Assembly (NCBI GenBank): GCA_038213135.1
Contig: JBBQTQ010000044.1
Location: 1-21,163 of the forward strand
Direction of reading: 5' to 3'
DNA from: JBBQTQ01 sp038213135
GTDB taxonomy: Bacteria > Actinomycetota > Thermoleophilia > Gaiellales > Gaiellaceae
DNA: 21,163 nt
Shown: positions 1 through 7,022 of the stretch, piece by piece
Numbering within the stretch: the stretch's first letter is position 1
Layout: each line of letters begins with the position of its first letter
Program-made: the position numbers and the translations under genes
The notes under the pieces: generated by a model
Seen by the model: the letters and a program-made list of their open reading frames with translations, nothing else
Databases searched by the model: none
What the model was told of the DNA's origin: nothing

Positions 1-700
1 CGAAGGGGTGGTAGTCGAGGACGTAGGTCTGGTACCCGTCGCGCACCCGCACCTTGACCGTATGGTCGCTGCGGTCGCGGTGCGTCTGCAACTCGGTCGG
101 CGGATGCATATCGCGGTGGTAGAACGGCGCGTGCTCCATCAGCTGCCCGCAGTCGTTGCGGTAGCGGCGCGGGATCTCGATCAGACCGGGGGTCTCGAAG
201 ACCAGGTAGCGCTGCTCTCCGACCGGCCGGAAGCGGTAGGTCGTGCCGCGCGGGATGACGACGTAGTCGCCCTCCTTGTACGGCAGCTCGCCGAAGATCG
301 TCTCGAGCGTCCCCTGGCCCTCGTGGACGAAGATGCACTCGTCGCCCTCGCCGTTGCGGTAGTAGTAGTCCATCTGCTCGGTGGGGCGGCAGAGCGAGAT
401 CTCGACGTCGTCGTTCCACATCAGGAGCTGGCGACCGGTGAGCGGGTCGCCGGCGGGCTCGACCTCGATCGTCTTGAAGTGCCGATGCGCGTGCGCGTCT
501 GGCACCCACTCCTCGCGCTCGATCGGCTCGAAGGAGCCGAGCTCGCGGATCCGGCACGGCGACTGGAGGTGGTAGAGGATCGACTCGTTGCCGGAGAAGC
601 CTTCGAGGCCGAAGACCTCCTCGGTCAGCAGCAGCCCGTTGTCGCGAAACTGGATGTGCCGTTTACGCGGAACCTCGCCGCGGACTTGATAGGTCGGCAC
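1..700 (-). CDS. hmgA: Homogentisate 1,2-dioxygenase, N-terminal part (3' end outside window)
   Basis: The first 233 codons are present, read leftward from GTG at 700-698 to the window edge with no stop. The product opens the aromatic ring of homogentisate to maleylacetoacetate with O2 and Fe(II), in the cytoplasm, in tyrosine/phenylalanine catabolism. The protein begins VPTYQVRGEVPRKRHIQFR and continues with EEVFGLEGFSGNESILYH, characteristic of the family; cupin-like segments follow (FVHEGQGTLETIFGELPY and GDYVVIPRGTTYRF). The iron ligands lie in the C-terminal half and cannot be checked here. GTG 700 is chosen because an in-frame TGA lies 36 nt upstream and the only intervening alternative is a CTG. 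There is no Shine-Dalgarno, but a TATCCT box ends 6 nt before the GTG. It is divergent from a secreted peptidase with only 23 bp between them, and the hydrolase and HPPD genes of the same pathway lie nearby. Confidence 0.9.
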   Translation of the reverse strand, partial: MPTYQVRGEVPRKRHIQFRDNGLLLTEEVFGLEGFSGNESILYHLQSPCRIRELGSFEPIEREEWVPDAHAHRHFKTIEVEPAGDPLTGRQLLMWNDDVEISLCRPTEQMDYYYRNGEGDECIFVHEGQGTLETIFGELPYKEGDYVVIPRGTTYRFRPVGEQRYLVFETPGLIEIPRRYRNDCGQLMEHAPFYHRDMHPPTELQTHRDRSDHTVKVRVRDGYQTYVLDYHPF

Positions 701-706
701 GGAAGG

Positions 707-712
707 AGGATA
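707..712 (-). promoter_or_regulatory. Candidate leaderless -10 box of hmgA
   Basis: On the minus strand TATCCT is followed by six bases and then the GTG start, the spacing expected if transcription begins at the start codon. No convincing -35 box is seen. The same bases read on the plus strand form the purine-rich GGAAGGAGG (701-709) that may serve as ribosome site for the divergent peptidase. Confidence 0.5.
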
Positions 713-723
713 CTGACCACGGG

Positions 724-2166
724 GTGAAGGCAGTCATCGGGGTCGCGGCGGTCTTCTTCGGGCTGCTCGGCGTCGGAGTTTCCTTCGGCTCGAGCCCGAA
801 TGCCGATTGCACGGCAGCCCAGAAGACTCAGCGCGAAGCCGCGGTCACCGCCTACCGGCTGAAGATCCCCGCCGAGCGAAAGGCCTACTTCAAGACGCAC
901 AAGGCGGCCAGGGCGCGCGCTGCGTTCGTGAGGCGGCAGCAGGCGAAGCTGAATGCTCTGCTCGCCGCCGCCGGCTGCACCGTGCCGGCTCCCCCACTCC
1001 CACCGGCTCCGACGGCGCCTCCGGCCACCGGCGGCTTCTCGCCTTCACTCGACAAGCCGGGGTTCGCGGACAACAGCAGTGCGGTCGACGACCCCTGGGT
1101 CGGCGAGTGGGGACCGAAGACCGACCCCTACTTCCTGCCCGGGACAGGCCACCTGCGGACGTTGCTCGTGCCGATCGACTTCTCCGATGCGCCGGCGACG
1201 CGTCCGGTCTCCTTCTACGACGCGATCTTCAGGGCCGCGCCGCAGTGGTTCGCCACGGCTTCGTACGGACGACTCTCTTTCGACCTGACGACCGTCGACC
1301 ACTGGGTGCGAATGCCGCGTCCCGTCGCCTCATACGGCGTCTCGCATTGCTGCCCCGCGCAGGCGATCTACGACCTGATGAGCGACATCGTCCGCACACT
1401 CGATCCCACCGTCGACTTCTCTCAGGTCGACTCGATCTACGCAGTCGGGCCGGAGGCGTCCGGTCCGAATCTCGACATCCTCCTCTACCGACGGTGGCCG
1501 GGCCGCGGAATCGTCGCGGATGGAAAGGAGCTGCGCTGGGGCGTCGTCGGCAACGGCAACTTTCGGAGCGTCGACACTGCTGGCTTGCTCGCGGAGTTCA
1601 TGGAGCACGAGATCGGCCACCTCATGGGCCTTTCCGACCTCTACGGCCGAGCGTGCCCGACGTGCCAGGACACTCATGAGCTCGTTGGCACCTGGTCGCT
1701 CATGGACACCGCGCCGCCGAACCACGACGAGCTCGGCTGGGACAAATGGCTGCTCGGCTGGATCGACCCCGCGCAGATCGTCGGTGTCACGGCGCCCGGC
1801 ACGGTCGAGACCACGCTCGCCCCGCTCGAGACCCCGGGCGGTAACAAGCTCGTGATCGTCCCGGTCACCGGCAGCTTCCTCTACGCGGTCGAGGTTCGCC
1901 AACCGCTGGGCGTCGACAAGGATCTCTGTGACAAGGGCGTGCTCGTCTACACCGTTCGCGCGGACGTGTTCAACGCGCAAGGAGCGGTCCATGTCATGCA
2001 GGCGCAGCCGAGCGACCCTTCGCGGGCCTCAGCCTGCGGTCCGCTCTGGAGCGCCGCGTTCGACCTTGGCTCGGGAGAGGTCTCGACGTTCGAGGACGCG
2101 ATGGTGAAGGTCGAGGTCGTCTCGGCCAGCGGGCCGAACTATGTCGTGCGGGTTACTCGGAAGTAG
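724..2166 (+). CDS. Secreted M6-like (immune inhibitor A-type) metalloprotease
   Basis: A 480-residue protein with an N-terminal signal peptide (MKAVIGVAAVFFGLLGVGVSFG, then SSPNADC). It is followed by a charged, probably helical stretch (about 30-80, rich in K, R and A) and a Pro-rich linker (about 86-105). The catalytic domain contains HEIGHLMGLSDLYG, with zinc-binding HExxH at 295-299 and the following GxxD of peptidase family M6 (D305). An M6-type Met-containing stretch, GTWSLMDTAPPNHDELGWDKWLLGW, and a C-terminal beta-rich part follow. Inferred role: extracellular zinc endopeptidase, possibly feeding amino acids to the adjacent tyrosine catabolic genes. The GTG start is supported by the signal peptide and GGAAGGAGG at 701-709, although the 14-nt spacing is long. 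Its 3' end overlaps the convergent hydrolase gene by 28 bp. Confidence 0.85.
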   Translation: MKAVIGVAAVFFGLLGVGVSFGSSPNADCTAAQKTQREAAVTAYRLKIPAERKAYFKTHKAARARAAFVRRQQAKLNALLAAAGCTVPAPPLPPAPTAPPATGGFSPSLDKPGFADNSSAVDDPWVGEWGPKTDPYFLPGTGHLRTLLVPIDFSDAPATRPVSFYDAIFRAAPQWFATASYGRLSFDLTTVDHWVRMPRPVASYGVSHCCPAQAIYDLMSDIVRTLDPTVDFSQVDSIYAVGPEASGPNLDILLYRRWPGRGIVADGKELRWGVVGNGNFRSVDTAGLLAEFMEHEIGHLMGLSDLYGRACPTCQDTHELVGTWSLMDTAPPNHDELGWDKWLLGWIDPAQIVGVTAPGTVETTLAPLETPGGNKLVIVPVTGSFLYAVEVRQPLGVDKDLCDKGVLVYTVRADVFNAQGAVHVMQAQPSDPSRASACGPLWSAAFDLGSGEVSTFEDAMVKVEVVSASGPNYVVRVTRK

Positions 2167-2984
2167 TTCGCGGCCCCCACGCGGTTGCGCAGGACGCCGA
2201 TCCCCTCGATCTCGAGTTCGACAACGTCACCGGGCTCCAGCCAGCGGCCGTCGCCGTGCTCGAGGATGCAGCCTCCGCCGACCGTCCCGGAGCCGAGCAC
2301 CTCGCCCGGCAGGAGCTTCGTGTTGCGCGCGGCGTGCGCGACGATCGCCGGCCACGGGTGGTAGAGGTCGCGCAGGTTGCCCCGGGAGCGCTCCTCGCCG
2401 TTGACACGCGCGATCATCTCGCCTGCTGACCCGTCGAACTCGTCGGGCGTGACGACGACCGGCCCGAGGCTGGTGGCGAAGTCCTTGCCCTTGGCCGGCC
2501 CGAGCCCGACTCGCATCTCCGATCGCTGCAGGTCGCGCGCCGACCAGTCGTTCATGACGGTGAAGCCGCCGATCTGCCCGTCGACGCCGACGATCGCGGC
2601 CGCTTCCAGCTCGTAGTCCAGCTGTTCGGACCCTGCAGGCCAGGGAATCTCCTCCTCGGGGCCGTAGACCGCGGTCGGGTTCGAGAAGTAGAAGACCGGC
2701 TGCTCGTACCACTCCGCCGGCACTTGCTGGTCGCGTAACGCCCGAGCGCGGCGGACGTGCTCTTCGAAGGCGTAGAAGTCGCGGATCGACGGTGGCTGCT
2801 TGATGGGCGCGCGGAAGTCGACCTCGGCGAGCGCGTACTCGGCATGCTCGCGGGCGGTGCCACCGCCGCTGAAGAACGCCTGCAGCGTCTGCGCCGCGAG
2901 CTGGATCACGCGATCGCCCTCGATCCGCCCCGGCCAGCCACGCTCGAGCGCGAGCTCCCTGGGCGTGAACATGCAGAGCTTCAT
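2139..2984 (-). CDS. fahA: Fumarylacetoacetase-family hydrolase
   Basis: A 281-residue FAH-superfamily protein. Visible active-site signatures match true fumarylacetoacetases: DFYAFEEH (D69 metal ligand, H76 general base, with the same D-x6-H spacing as mammalian FAH), LDYELEAA (E125 and E127 metal ligands) and MNDWSARDLQ (D146 metal ligand). GPAKGKDF supplies the conserved Lys (K166), and GSGTVGGGC follows near the end. The expected reaction is hydrolysis of fumarylacetoacetate to fumarate and acetoacetate, the last step of homogentisate breakdown, in the cytoplasm. Substrate assignment rests on the flanking hmgA and HPPD genes; related FAHD-type hydrolases use other substrates. ATG 2984 has a GAGG ribosome site 9 nt upstream. 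The 3' end overlaps the convergent peptidase gene. Confidence 0.88.
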   Translation of the reverse strand: MKLCMFTPRELALERGWPGRIEGDRVIQLAAQTLQAFFSGGGTAREHAEYALAEVDFRAPIKQPPSIRDFYAFEEHVRRARALRDQQVPAEWYEQPVFYFSNPTAVYGPEEEIPWPAGSEQLDYELEAAAIVGVDGQIGGFTVMNDWSARDLQRSEMRVGLGPAKGKDFATSLGPVVVTPDEFDGSAGEMIARVNGEERSRGNLRDLYHPWPAIVAHAARNTKLLPGEVLGSGTVGGGCILEHGDGRWLEPGDVVELEIEGIGVLRNRVGAANYFRVTRTT

Positions 2985-3003
2985 CGGCTTTGGTCCTCAG
3001 AGG

Positions 3004-3034
3004 TAGACGCGTCTAGCAGGGAGACCCACCTCCC
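3004..3034 (-). promoter_or_regulatory. Two palindromes in the 5' leader of the FAH gene
   Basis: TAGACGCGTCTA (3004-3015) is a perfect 12-bp palindrome just upstream of the FAH ribosome site. A second inverted repeat, GGGAG-N6-CTCCC, occupies 3019-3034. Either could be an operator or an RNA hairpin. The regulator is unknown. Confidence 0.35.
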
Positions 3035-3049
3035 GCCCCGATGCGATCG

Positions 3050-3092
3050 AGCGTACCCAGAAAAAGTGCACAGAGGTGTGAGAGAAGTGCGC
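3050..3092 (-). promoter_or_regulatory. Candidate promoter region of the FAH gene
   Basis: TACGCT (minus strand, 3050-3055) fits a TAnnnT -10 box and would give a leader of about 60 nt, consistent with this gene having a ribosome site. Upstream lies a near-perfect direct repeat, AAGTGCAC (3064-3071) and AAGTGCGC (3085-3092) on the plus strand. The two copies start 21 bp apart, or two helical turns, as expected for a dimeric regulator. No clear -35 box is seen. Confidence 0.3.
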
Positions 3093-3128
3093 CAACACTG
3101 AAACATCTGTAACGGCCGCGACTCACCT

Positions 3129-3147
3129 AAGCCCGCTGCGCGGGCTT
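3129..3147 (-). terminator. Hairpin downstream of the CDF transporter gene
   Basis: An 8-bp perfect stem, AAGCCCGC / GCGGGCTT, closes a 3-nt loop (TGC). It begins 17 nt after the stop codon of the minus-strand transporter. No T tract follows, so termination is plausible but unproven. Confidence 0.45.
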
Positions 3148-3164
3148 CGTTCGTCGAAAAGGCA

Positions 3165-4523
3165 TCAAGGTTCTGTGTGGACGATGATCTCGCTGACCTC
3201 CGGGCGCTCGCGTCGGATCCGCTCCTCGACCTCGCTCGCCAGGGCATGCGCCGCGTCGAGGTGTGCGTCCGGGTCGAGGGGCAGCGCCAGGAACAGGATC
3301 AGGCCCTGGTCGGTCTCGAGGAACCGCAGCTCGCGCGGAGCGGTGCCGGCGGTGTCGCGGACGATCTTGAGAACGGCTTCCGTCGCCCGCTCGATCTCGC
3401 GAGCCTGTGGCTGCCGCACGGCCGATACCTCGCTCAGCGGCTCGAGGTGTGTCCGCACGTCGTCGACCTCGGGTAGTGCATCGGCAATCGCCCGCTCCAC
3501 TGCGCTGGCCACGGCATGGGCATCGTCGAGCGTCAGGTCGCCGGGCAGCTTCAGGTGCAGAGAGATCTCCGTGCGGCCGTCGACGTCCAGCACGCTCACG
3601 TTGTGGATCTCGCGCACGCGCGGCACGCTCAGAGCCGCCTCCTGCGCAAGCTCACGCAGAGCGCCGTCGCCCTCCTCCGGCTCGACGTGCACGACGACGT
3701 CGCTCTCCGGCAGCGCGCGCTGCACGGCCTCCTCGACCGCATCGGCGGCGGCGTGACCTTGGCCCACGGCCGCGCCGCGTGAGACGCCGATCACCACGTC
3801 CGCAAAATGGCGGCCCGCCGCCTGGCGAAGCCGCAGCCGACGCAACGTCACCCCCGGCACCTCCTCGGCGATCGCCTCGCGCGCCGCGTCGAACGCGGCC
3901 GCGGGTGCCCGATCCATCAGCACGTCGACATTCCGGCGCATCAGGCGCGATGCGGCGAGCAGCACGAGGCCCGCGACAAAGAGCGCAGCGATCGAGTCGG
4001 CGTCGCGATAGCCCTGCCGTGCGAGCAAGAGCCCGACCAGCACCGCCACCGACCCGGCCAAGTCGGTCGCAAAATGCAACGCGTTCGACCGCAGCGCCTC
4101 GCTCGAATAGAGCCGGGCGGCCCGCGACGAGACCCTTGCCCGCGAGAGGTCGACGAGGATCACGACACCGATCGCGGCGAGCGCCCACCAGGTCGGATGC
4201 ACCCGCGAGTGTCCATTCCCGAGCAGATTCGTCAGGGCCCGCCAGACGACGACGACGCTCAGGCCGACGAGGATCGTCGCCTCGCCCAACGCCGAGAGGT
4301 GCTCCGCCTTGCCATGCCCGTACGTGTGGCCGCGATCTGCAGGCCGCCCCGCGACACCGAGCGCAAAGAACGTCAGTAGCGCGGCTACGAGGTCCGTCCC
4401 TGAGTGCGCCGCCTCGGAGATAAGCCCGAGCGAATGGGTCGCGAGACCCACGCCGAGCTTCAGGACAACGAGGCCTGCAGCCGCACCGACAGAGACAAGG
4501 GCTATGCGCCGCTGCGGACCCAT
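3165..4523 (-). CDS. Cation diffusion facilitator (CDF) transporter with extended C-terminal region
   Basis: A 452-residue protein. The N-terminal half (about 1-205) has the CDF membrane domain with six expected helices. The paired metal-site motifs are HSGTD (H40, D44) in TM2 and HFATD (H150, D154) in TM5, the HxxxD/HxxxD arrangement usual for zinc-type exporters, and HTYGHGKAEHLSAL carries the conserved loop after TM2. The C-terminal half is unusually long: three successive segments resemble CDF cytoplasmic dimerisation domains (about 205-283, 288-362 and 375-452), ending VVVHVEP, VRTHLEP and IIVHTEP. Most CDF proteins have one. Likely role: divalent metal (Zn, possibly Fe, Mn or Co) efflux driven by protons at the plasma membrane. 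ATG 4523 lacks a Shine-Dalgarno but has TAGCCT six bases upstream. It sits among Fe(II)-dependent dioxygenase genes, but a functional link is only inferred. Confidence 0.88.
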   Translation of the reverse strand: MGPQRRIALVSVGAAAGLVVLKLGVGLATHSLGLISEAAHSGTDLVAALLTFFALGVAGRPADRGHTYGHGKAEHLSALGEATILVGLSVVVVWRALTNLLGNGHSRVHPTWWALAAIGVVILVDLSRARVSSRAARLYSSEALRSNALHFATDLAGSVAVLVGLLLARQGYRDADSIAALFVAGLVLLAASRLMRRNVDVLMDRAPAAAFDAAREAIAEEVPGVTLRRLRLRQAAGRHFADVVIGVSRGAAVGQGHAAADAVEEAVQRALPESDVVVHVEPEEGDGALRELAQEAALSVPRVREIHNVSVLDVDGRTEISLHLKLPGDLTLDDAHAVASAVERAIADALPEVDDVRTHLEPLSEVSAVRQPQAREIERATEAVLKIVRDTAGTAPRELRFLETDQGLILFLALPLDPDAHLDAAHALASEVEERIRRERPEVSEIIVHTEP

Positions 4524-4529
4524 AAGCGA

Positions 4530-4535
4530 AGGCTA
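4530..4535 (-). promoter_or_regulatory. Candidate leaderless -10 box of the CDF gene
   Basis: TAGCCT on the minus strand is followed by six bases and then ATG. No Shine-Dalgarno is present, so the transcript probably starts at the start codon. Confidence 0.5.
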
Positions 4536-4597
4536 GACCTCGAGCAACCGGCGGAGCCACCCCGCGAGAAACGCGGCTACCCGCTGGGAAGGGGGCT

Positions 4598-4626
4598 CAC
4601 GGGGGAAACCGGCTGTTTCCCCCGTG
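4598..4626 (-). terminator. Strong hairpin after the HPPD gene
   Basis: An 11-bp perfect stem, CACGGGGGAAA / TTTCCCCCGTG, has a 7-nt loop and starts 3 nt beyond the HPPD stop codon. It lacks a U tract. It separates HPPD from the independently transcribed CDF gene. Confidence 0.6.
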
Positions 4627-4629
4627 CTC

Positions 4630-5727
4630 CTAGAGGTTGCCGCGCAGGGCCTGCTCGCGCTCGATCGCCTCGAAGAGCGCCTTGAAGTTGCCCTCGCCGA
4701 AGCCGCGCGCGCCGTGACGCTCGATCACCTCGAAGAAGAGGGTCGGGCGATCCTGGGCGGTCTTGGTGAAGATCTGCAGGAGATAGCCGTCCTCGTCGCG
4801 GTCGACCAGGATCCGCAGCCGGCGCAGGTCGTCCCACGACTCGCCGATCTCGCCGACCCGCTCGAGCGCGTCCTCGTAGTAGGCGTCGGGCGTATCGAGG
4901 AAGAGAACGCCCCGGTCCTGCAGCGTCTTGACGGTCTTCACGACGTCGGTGCTCGCCAGCGCGATGTGCTGCACGCCCGGCCCGTCGAAGTAGTCGAGGT
5001 ACTCGTCGATCTGGCTCTTGCGCTTGCCCTCGGCGGGCTCGTTGATCGGGAACTTCACCTTCCCCGAGCCGTCCGACATCACCTTGGACATGAGCGCCGA
5101 GTACTCGGTGTGAATCTGCTTGTCACCGAAGTGGATGATGTTCGTCATTCCGAACACGCGCTCGTAGAACTCGACCCACTCGTTCATCTGGCCGAGCTCG
5201 ACGTTGCCGACGCAGTGGTCGATCAGCTGCAGGCCAACGCCACCCGCGCCGTTCGTGGATCCCTGCGTGACGTAGCCGGGGAGGTAGGGCCCGGCGTAGT
5301 CGTTGCGGTTGACGAAGGTGTGGATCGTGTCGCCGTAGGTCGCGATCGCCGACAGCTCGACGCGGCCGAACTCGTCCTCGATCGTCTGCGGCTCGAGGAC
5401 GCCCCGAGCACCGCGCTGGACGGCTTGCCGGTACGCCTCGGCGGCATCGGGCACGCGCAGCGCGATGTCCTTGACGCCGTCGCCGTGGCGGCAGGCGTGG
5501 CGCGCGATCTCGTGATCGTCACGCAGCGCGCTCGTCAGCACGAGCCGGATCTCGCCCTGCTCGAGCACGTACGAGGCGCGATCGCGCACGCCGGTCTCGG
5601 GGCCCGAGTAGGCCGTGCGCGTGAAGCCGAAGGCGTGCTCGTAGAAGAACGCCGCCTGCTTCGCGTTCCCGACCCAGAGCTCGAGATGGTCCCACCCCTC
5701 GAGCGGCATGAAGTCCTGGTCGGGCAT
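4630..5727 (-). CDS. hppD: 4-hydroxyphenylpyruvate dioxygenase
   Basis: A 365-residue two-domain vicinal-oxygen-chelate enzyme that converts 4-hydroxyphenylpyruvate to homogentisate with O2 and Fe(II), supplying the substrate of the nearby hmgA. The 2-His-1-Glu iron triad is visible: H171 in LIDHCVGN, H254 in GVQHIALAS and E333 in LFFEVIER. Its spacing closely matches bacterial HPPDs. The C-terminal signature DGYLLQIFTKTAQDRPTLFF is also present. The N-terminal domain starts MPDQDFMPLEGWDHLELWVGNAKQAAFFY. ATG 5727 is chosen over longer in-frame options because TAAGAT lies exactly 7 nt upstream, a leaderless arrangement. A second Met six codons in is a possible alternative. It is divergent from a secreted peptidase with a 52-bp gap. 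Confidence 0.95.
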   Translation of the reverse strand: MPDQDFMPLEGWDHLELWVGNAKQAAFFYEHAFGFTRTAYSGPETGVRDRASYVLEQGEIRLVLTSALRDDHEIARHACRHGDGVKDIALRVPDAAEAYRQAVQRGARGVLEPQTIEDEFGRVELSAIATYGDTIHTFVNRNDYAGPYLPGYVTQGSTNGAGGVGLQLIDHCVGNVELGQMNEWVEFYERVFGMTNIIHFGDKQIHTEYSALMSKVMSDGSGKVKFPINEPAEGKRKSQIDEYLDYFDGPGVQHIALASTDVVKTVKTLQDRGVLFLDTPDAYYEDALERVGEIGESWDDLRRLRILVDRDEDGYLLQIFTKTAQDRPTLFFEVIERHGARGFGEGNFKALFEAIEREQALRGNL

Positions 5728-5734
5728 CGTGTTG

Positions 5735-5740
5735 ATCTTA
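5735..5740 (-). promoter_or_regulatory. Candidate leaderless -10 box of HPPD
   Basis: TAAGAT on the minus strand is followed by seven bases and then the ATG at 5727. This is the best-matching box of the series and decides the start codon. Confidence 0.55.
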
Positions 5741-5779
5741 CCGCCCTTCCATCTATTGCTCCCGCGGCGAAACAGTGCT

Positions 5780-6898
5780 ATGAGGCGAGAAGGGAGGGGA
5801 GGCCCGCTGGGGAGAGGGCGGCGTTTCATCGCGCTCGGCGCGTTGCTTTTCACGCTAGCCGGGACGGCCGACGCCTCAGCGGGCGCCCCGCTCGATCTCC
5901 CCTCGACGGCGGAGATCCAGGGCGGCGCGGCGAGCTTCACGGACGCCGTCGGCCCTGTCCGGCTGACCCCCGATCGCTGGGGCGGCTCGACGATCGCGCA
6001 GAGCGGTGAGGCACTGAGCGTCTATGTCTCGGACGCCTACCCGGTCGAGCCCGCGCTCGTCCAGCGCACCGCCGACTTCCTCGCCCAGCTCTACCACGGG
6101 CCCGAGCTCGGCGGAGTCAGCGTCTACATCGCACCGCTCGCCGAGATCAAGCAGGTCTGCGGCAGCGGAGATGCGGCGGGCTGCTACTCGCCGGCCCAAA
6201 GGCTGATCGTCGCGCCGGGGTCGGACTTGCCGAACGGCGTCAGCGTCGAGACGATCCTGGCGCACGAGTACGGCCACCACGTCGCCGCGAGCCGCGACAA
6301 CGCGCCGTGGCCGGCGCTCGACTGGGGCGGCAAGCGCTGGGCGTCATACGAGGGTGTCTGCGCGCGGCAGGCCGCCGGCACCGCGTTCCCCGGCGACGAG
6401 GGAATCCACTACCTCCAGAACCCCGGCGAGGCCTTCGCCGAGAGCTACCGCCTCCTGAACTTCCAGCGCCAGAGCTGGCCGAGCTGGCGACCGGCGGCCT
6501 GGAACGCGGATCTCGGCTTCTATCCCGACGTCGGCGCGCTCGCGGCGGTCAAGGCGGACGTGCTCGACCCGTGGGAGGGACCGGCGCTCGCCACCTGGCA
6601 CGCACCGATCGGAAAGCAGACACCGTTCCGCCCGCCTGACCCCGGGCACCACAAGCGAGCGACCGCCCTCTACACGGCGACACGCCTGCTGCACACACCG
6701 CGCGACGGCGAGCTCCTGGTCAGCATCGATCGCGCGCCGCCCGGCACAAGGGTCTCGCTCTCCCTGCCGGATGGGACCTCGATCGTCCCGCCGAGAGCGG
6801 GCCAGGCGAGCTACATGGTCTGTGGCGAGCGGCAGCTGCAGGTGCGCGTGACCTCGCGGATCGCCGGCGAGTTCACGACGCGCATCACGACCCCCTAG
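5780..6898 (+). CDS. Secreted HExxH metallopeptidase-like protein, unknown family
   Basis: A 372-residue protein from ATG 5780. The N-terminus is basic and then hydrophobic (MRREGRGGPLGRGRRFIALGALLFTLAG, cleavage likely after ADASA), indicating export. HEYGHH at 162-167 is a zinc-binding HExxH helix. Downstream NPGEAFAESYRLLN (E217, E221) resembles the glutamate-bearing third-ligand helix of gluzincins, so this is probably an active zinc peptidase. Four central cysteines (in QVCGSG, AGCYSP, GVCARQ and YMVCGE) could form disulfides. The C-terminal about 90 residues look beta-rich, like a bacterial pre-peptidase C-terminal domain. The start is uncertain: no good ribosome site precedes 5780, and an in-frame ATG at 5708 would overlap HPPD. 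It is divergent from HPPD and convergent with an MFS operon. Confidence 0.75.
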   Translation: MRREGRGGPLGRGRRFIALGALLFTLAGTADASAGAPLDLPSTAEIQGGAASFTDAVGPVRLTPDRWGGSTIAQSGEALSVYVSDAYPVEPALVQRTADFLAQLYHGPELGGVSVYIAPLAEIKQVCGSGDAAGCYSPAQRLIVAPGSDLPNGVSVETILAHEYGHHVAASRDNAPWPALDWGGKRWASYEGVCARQAAGTAFPGDEGIHYLQNPGEAFAESYRLLNFQRQSWPSWRPAAWNADLGFYPDVGALAAVKADVLDPWEGPALATWHAPIGKQTPFRPPDPGHHKRATALYTATRLLHTPRDGELLVSIDRAPPGTRVSLSLPDGTSIVPPRAGQASYMVCGERQLQVRVTSRIAGEFTTRITTP

Positions 6899-6950
6899 CT
6901 GGCGCCCCATCCAGCGATACTCGCCGGCTCCTAGCCCGCCAGCACGCGGC

Positions 6951-7016
6951 GCCAGCGGCCACCCTCGCCCTTGACCAGGCAACCAGCCTGGCCTGCGGAC
7001 GAGCGCGGCCGCTGGC
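6951..7016. terminator. Nested inverted repeats between convergent genes
   Basis: A 10-bp perfect inverted repeat, GCCAGCGGCC (6951-6960) and GGCCGCTGGC (7007-7016), encloses a smaller hairpin CCAGGC-AACCA-GCCTGG (6975-6991). It lies between the stop codons of the plus-strand peptidase and the minus-strand MFS gene. It therefore probably folds in both transcripts and acts as a bidirectional terminator. Confidence 0.5.
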
Positions 7017-7022
7017 TTGGTG

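Noticed and set aside
8..727. Plus-strand open frame over hmgA
   Set aside because: It is antisense to a well-conserved homogentisate dioxygenase and has a biased V/L/R/D composition.
2137..2168. AACTA...TAGTT inverted ends at the M6/FAH overlap as a terminator
   Set aside because: Only five terminal bases plus scattered positions pair, and the interior does not form a stem. The similar C-termini (VRVTR and FRVTR) on both strands are likely coincidence.
3407..4423. Arg/Pro-rich plus-strand open frame over the CDF gene
   Set aside because: Low-complexity shadow of the transporter; no ribosome site or family resemblance.
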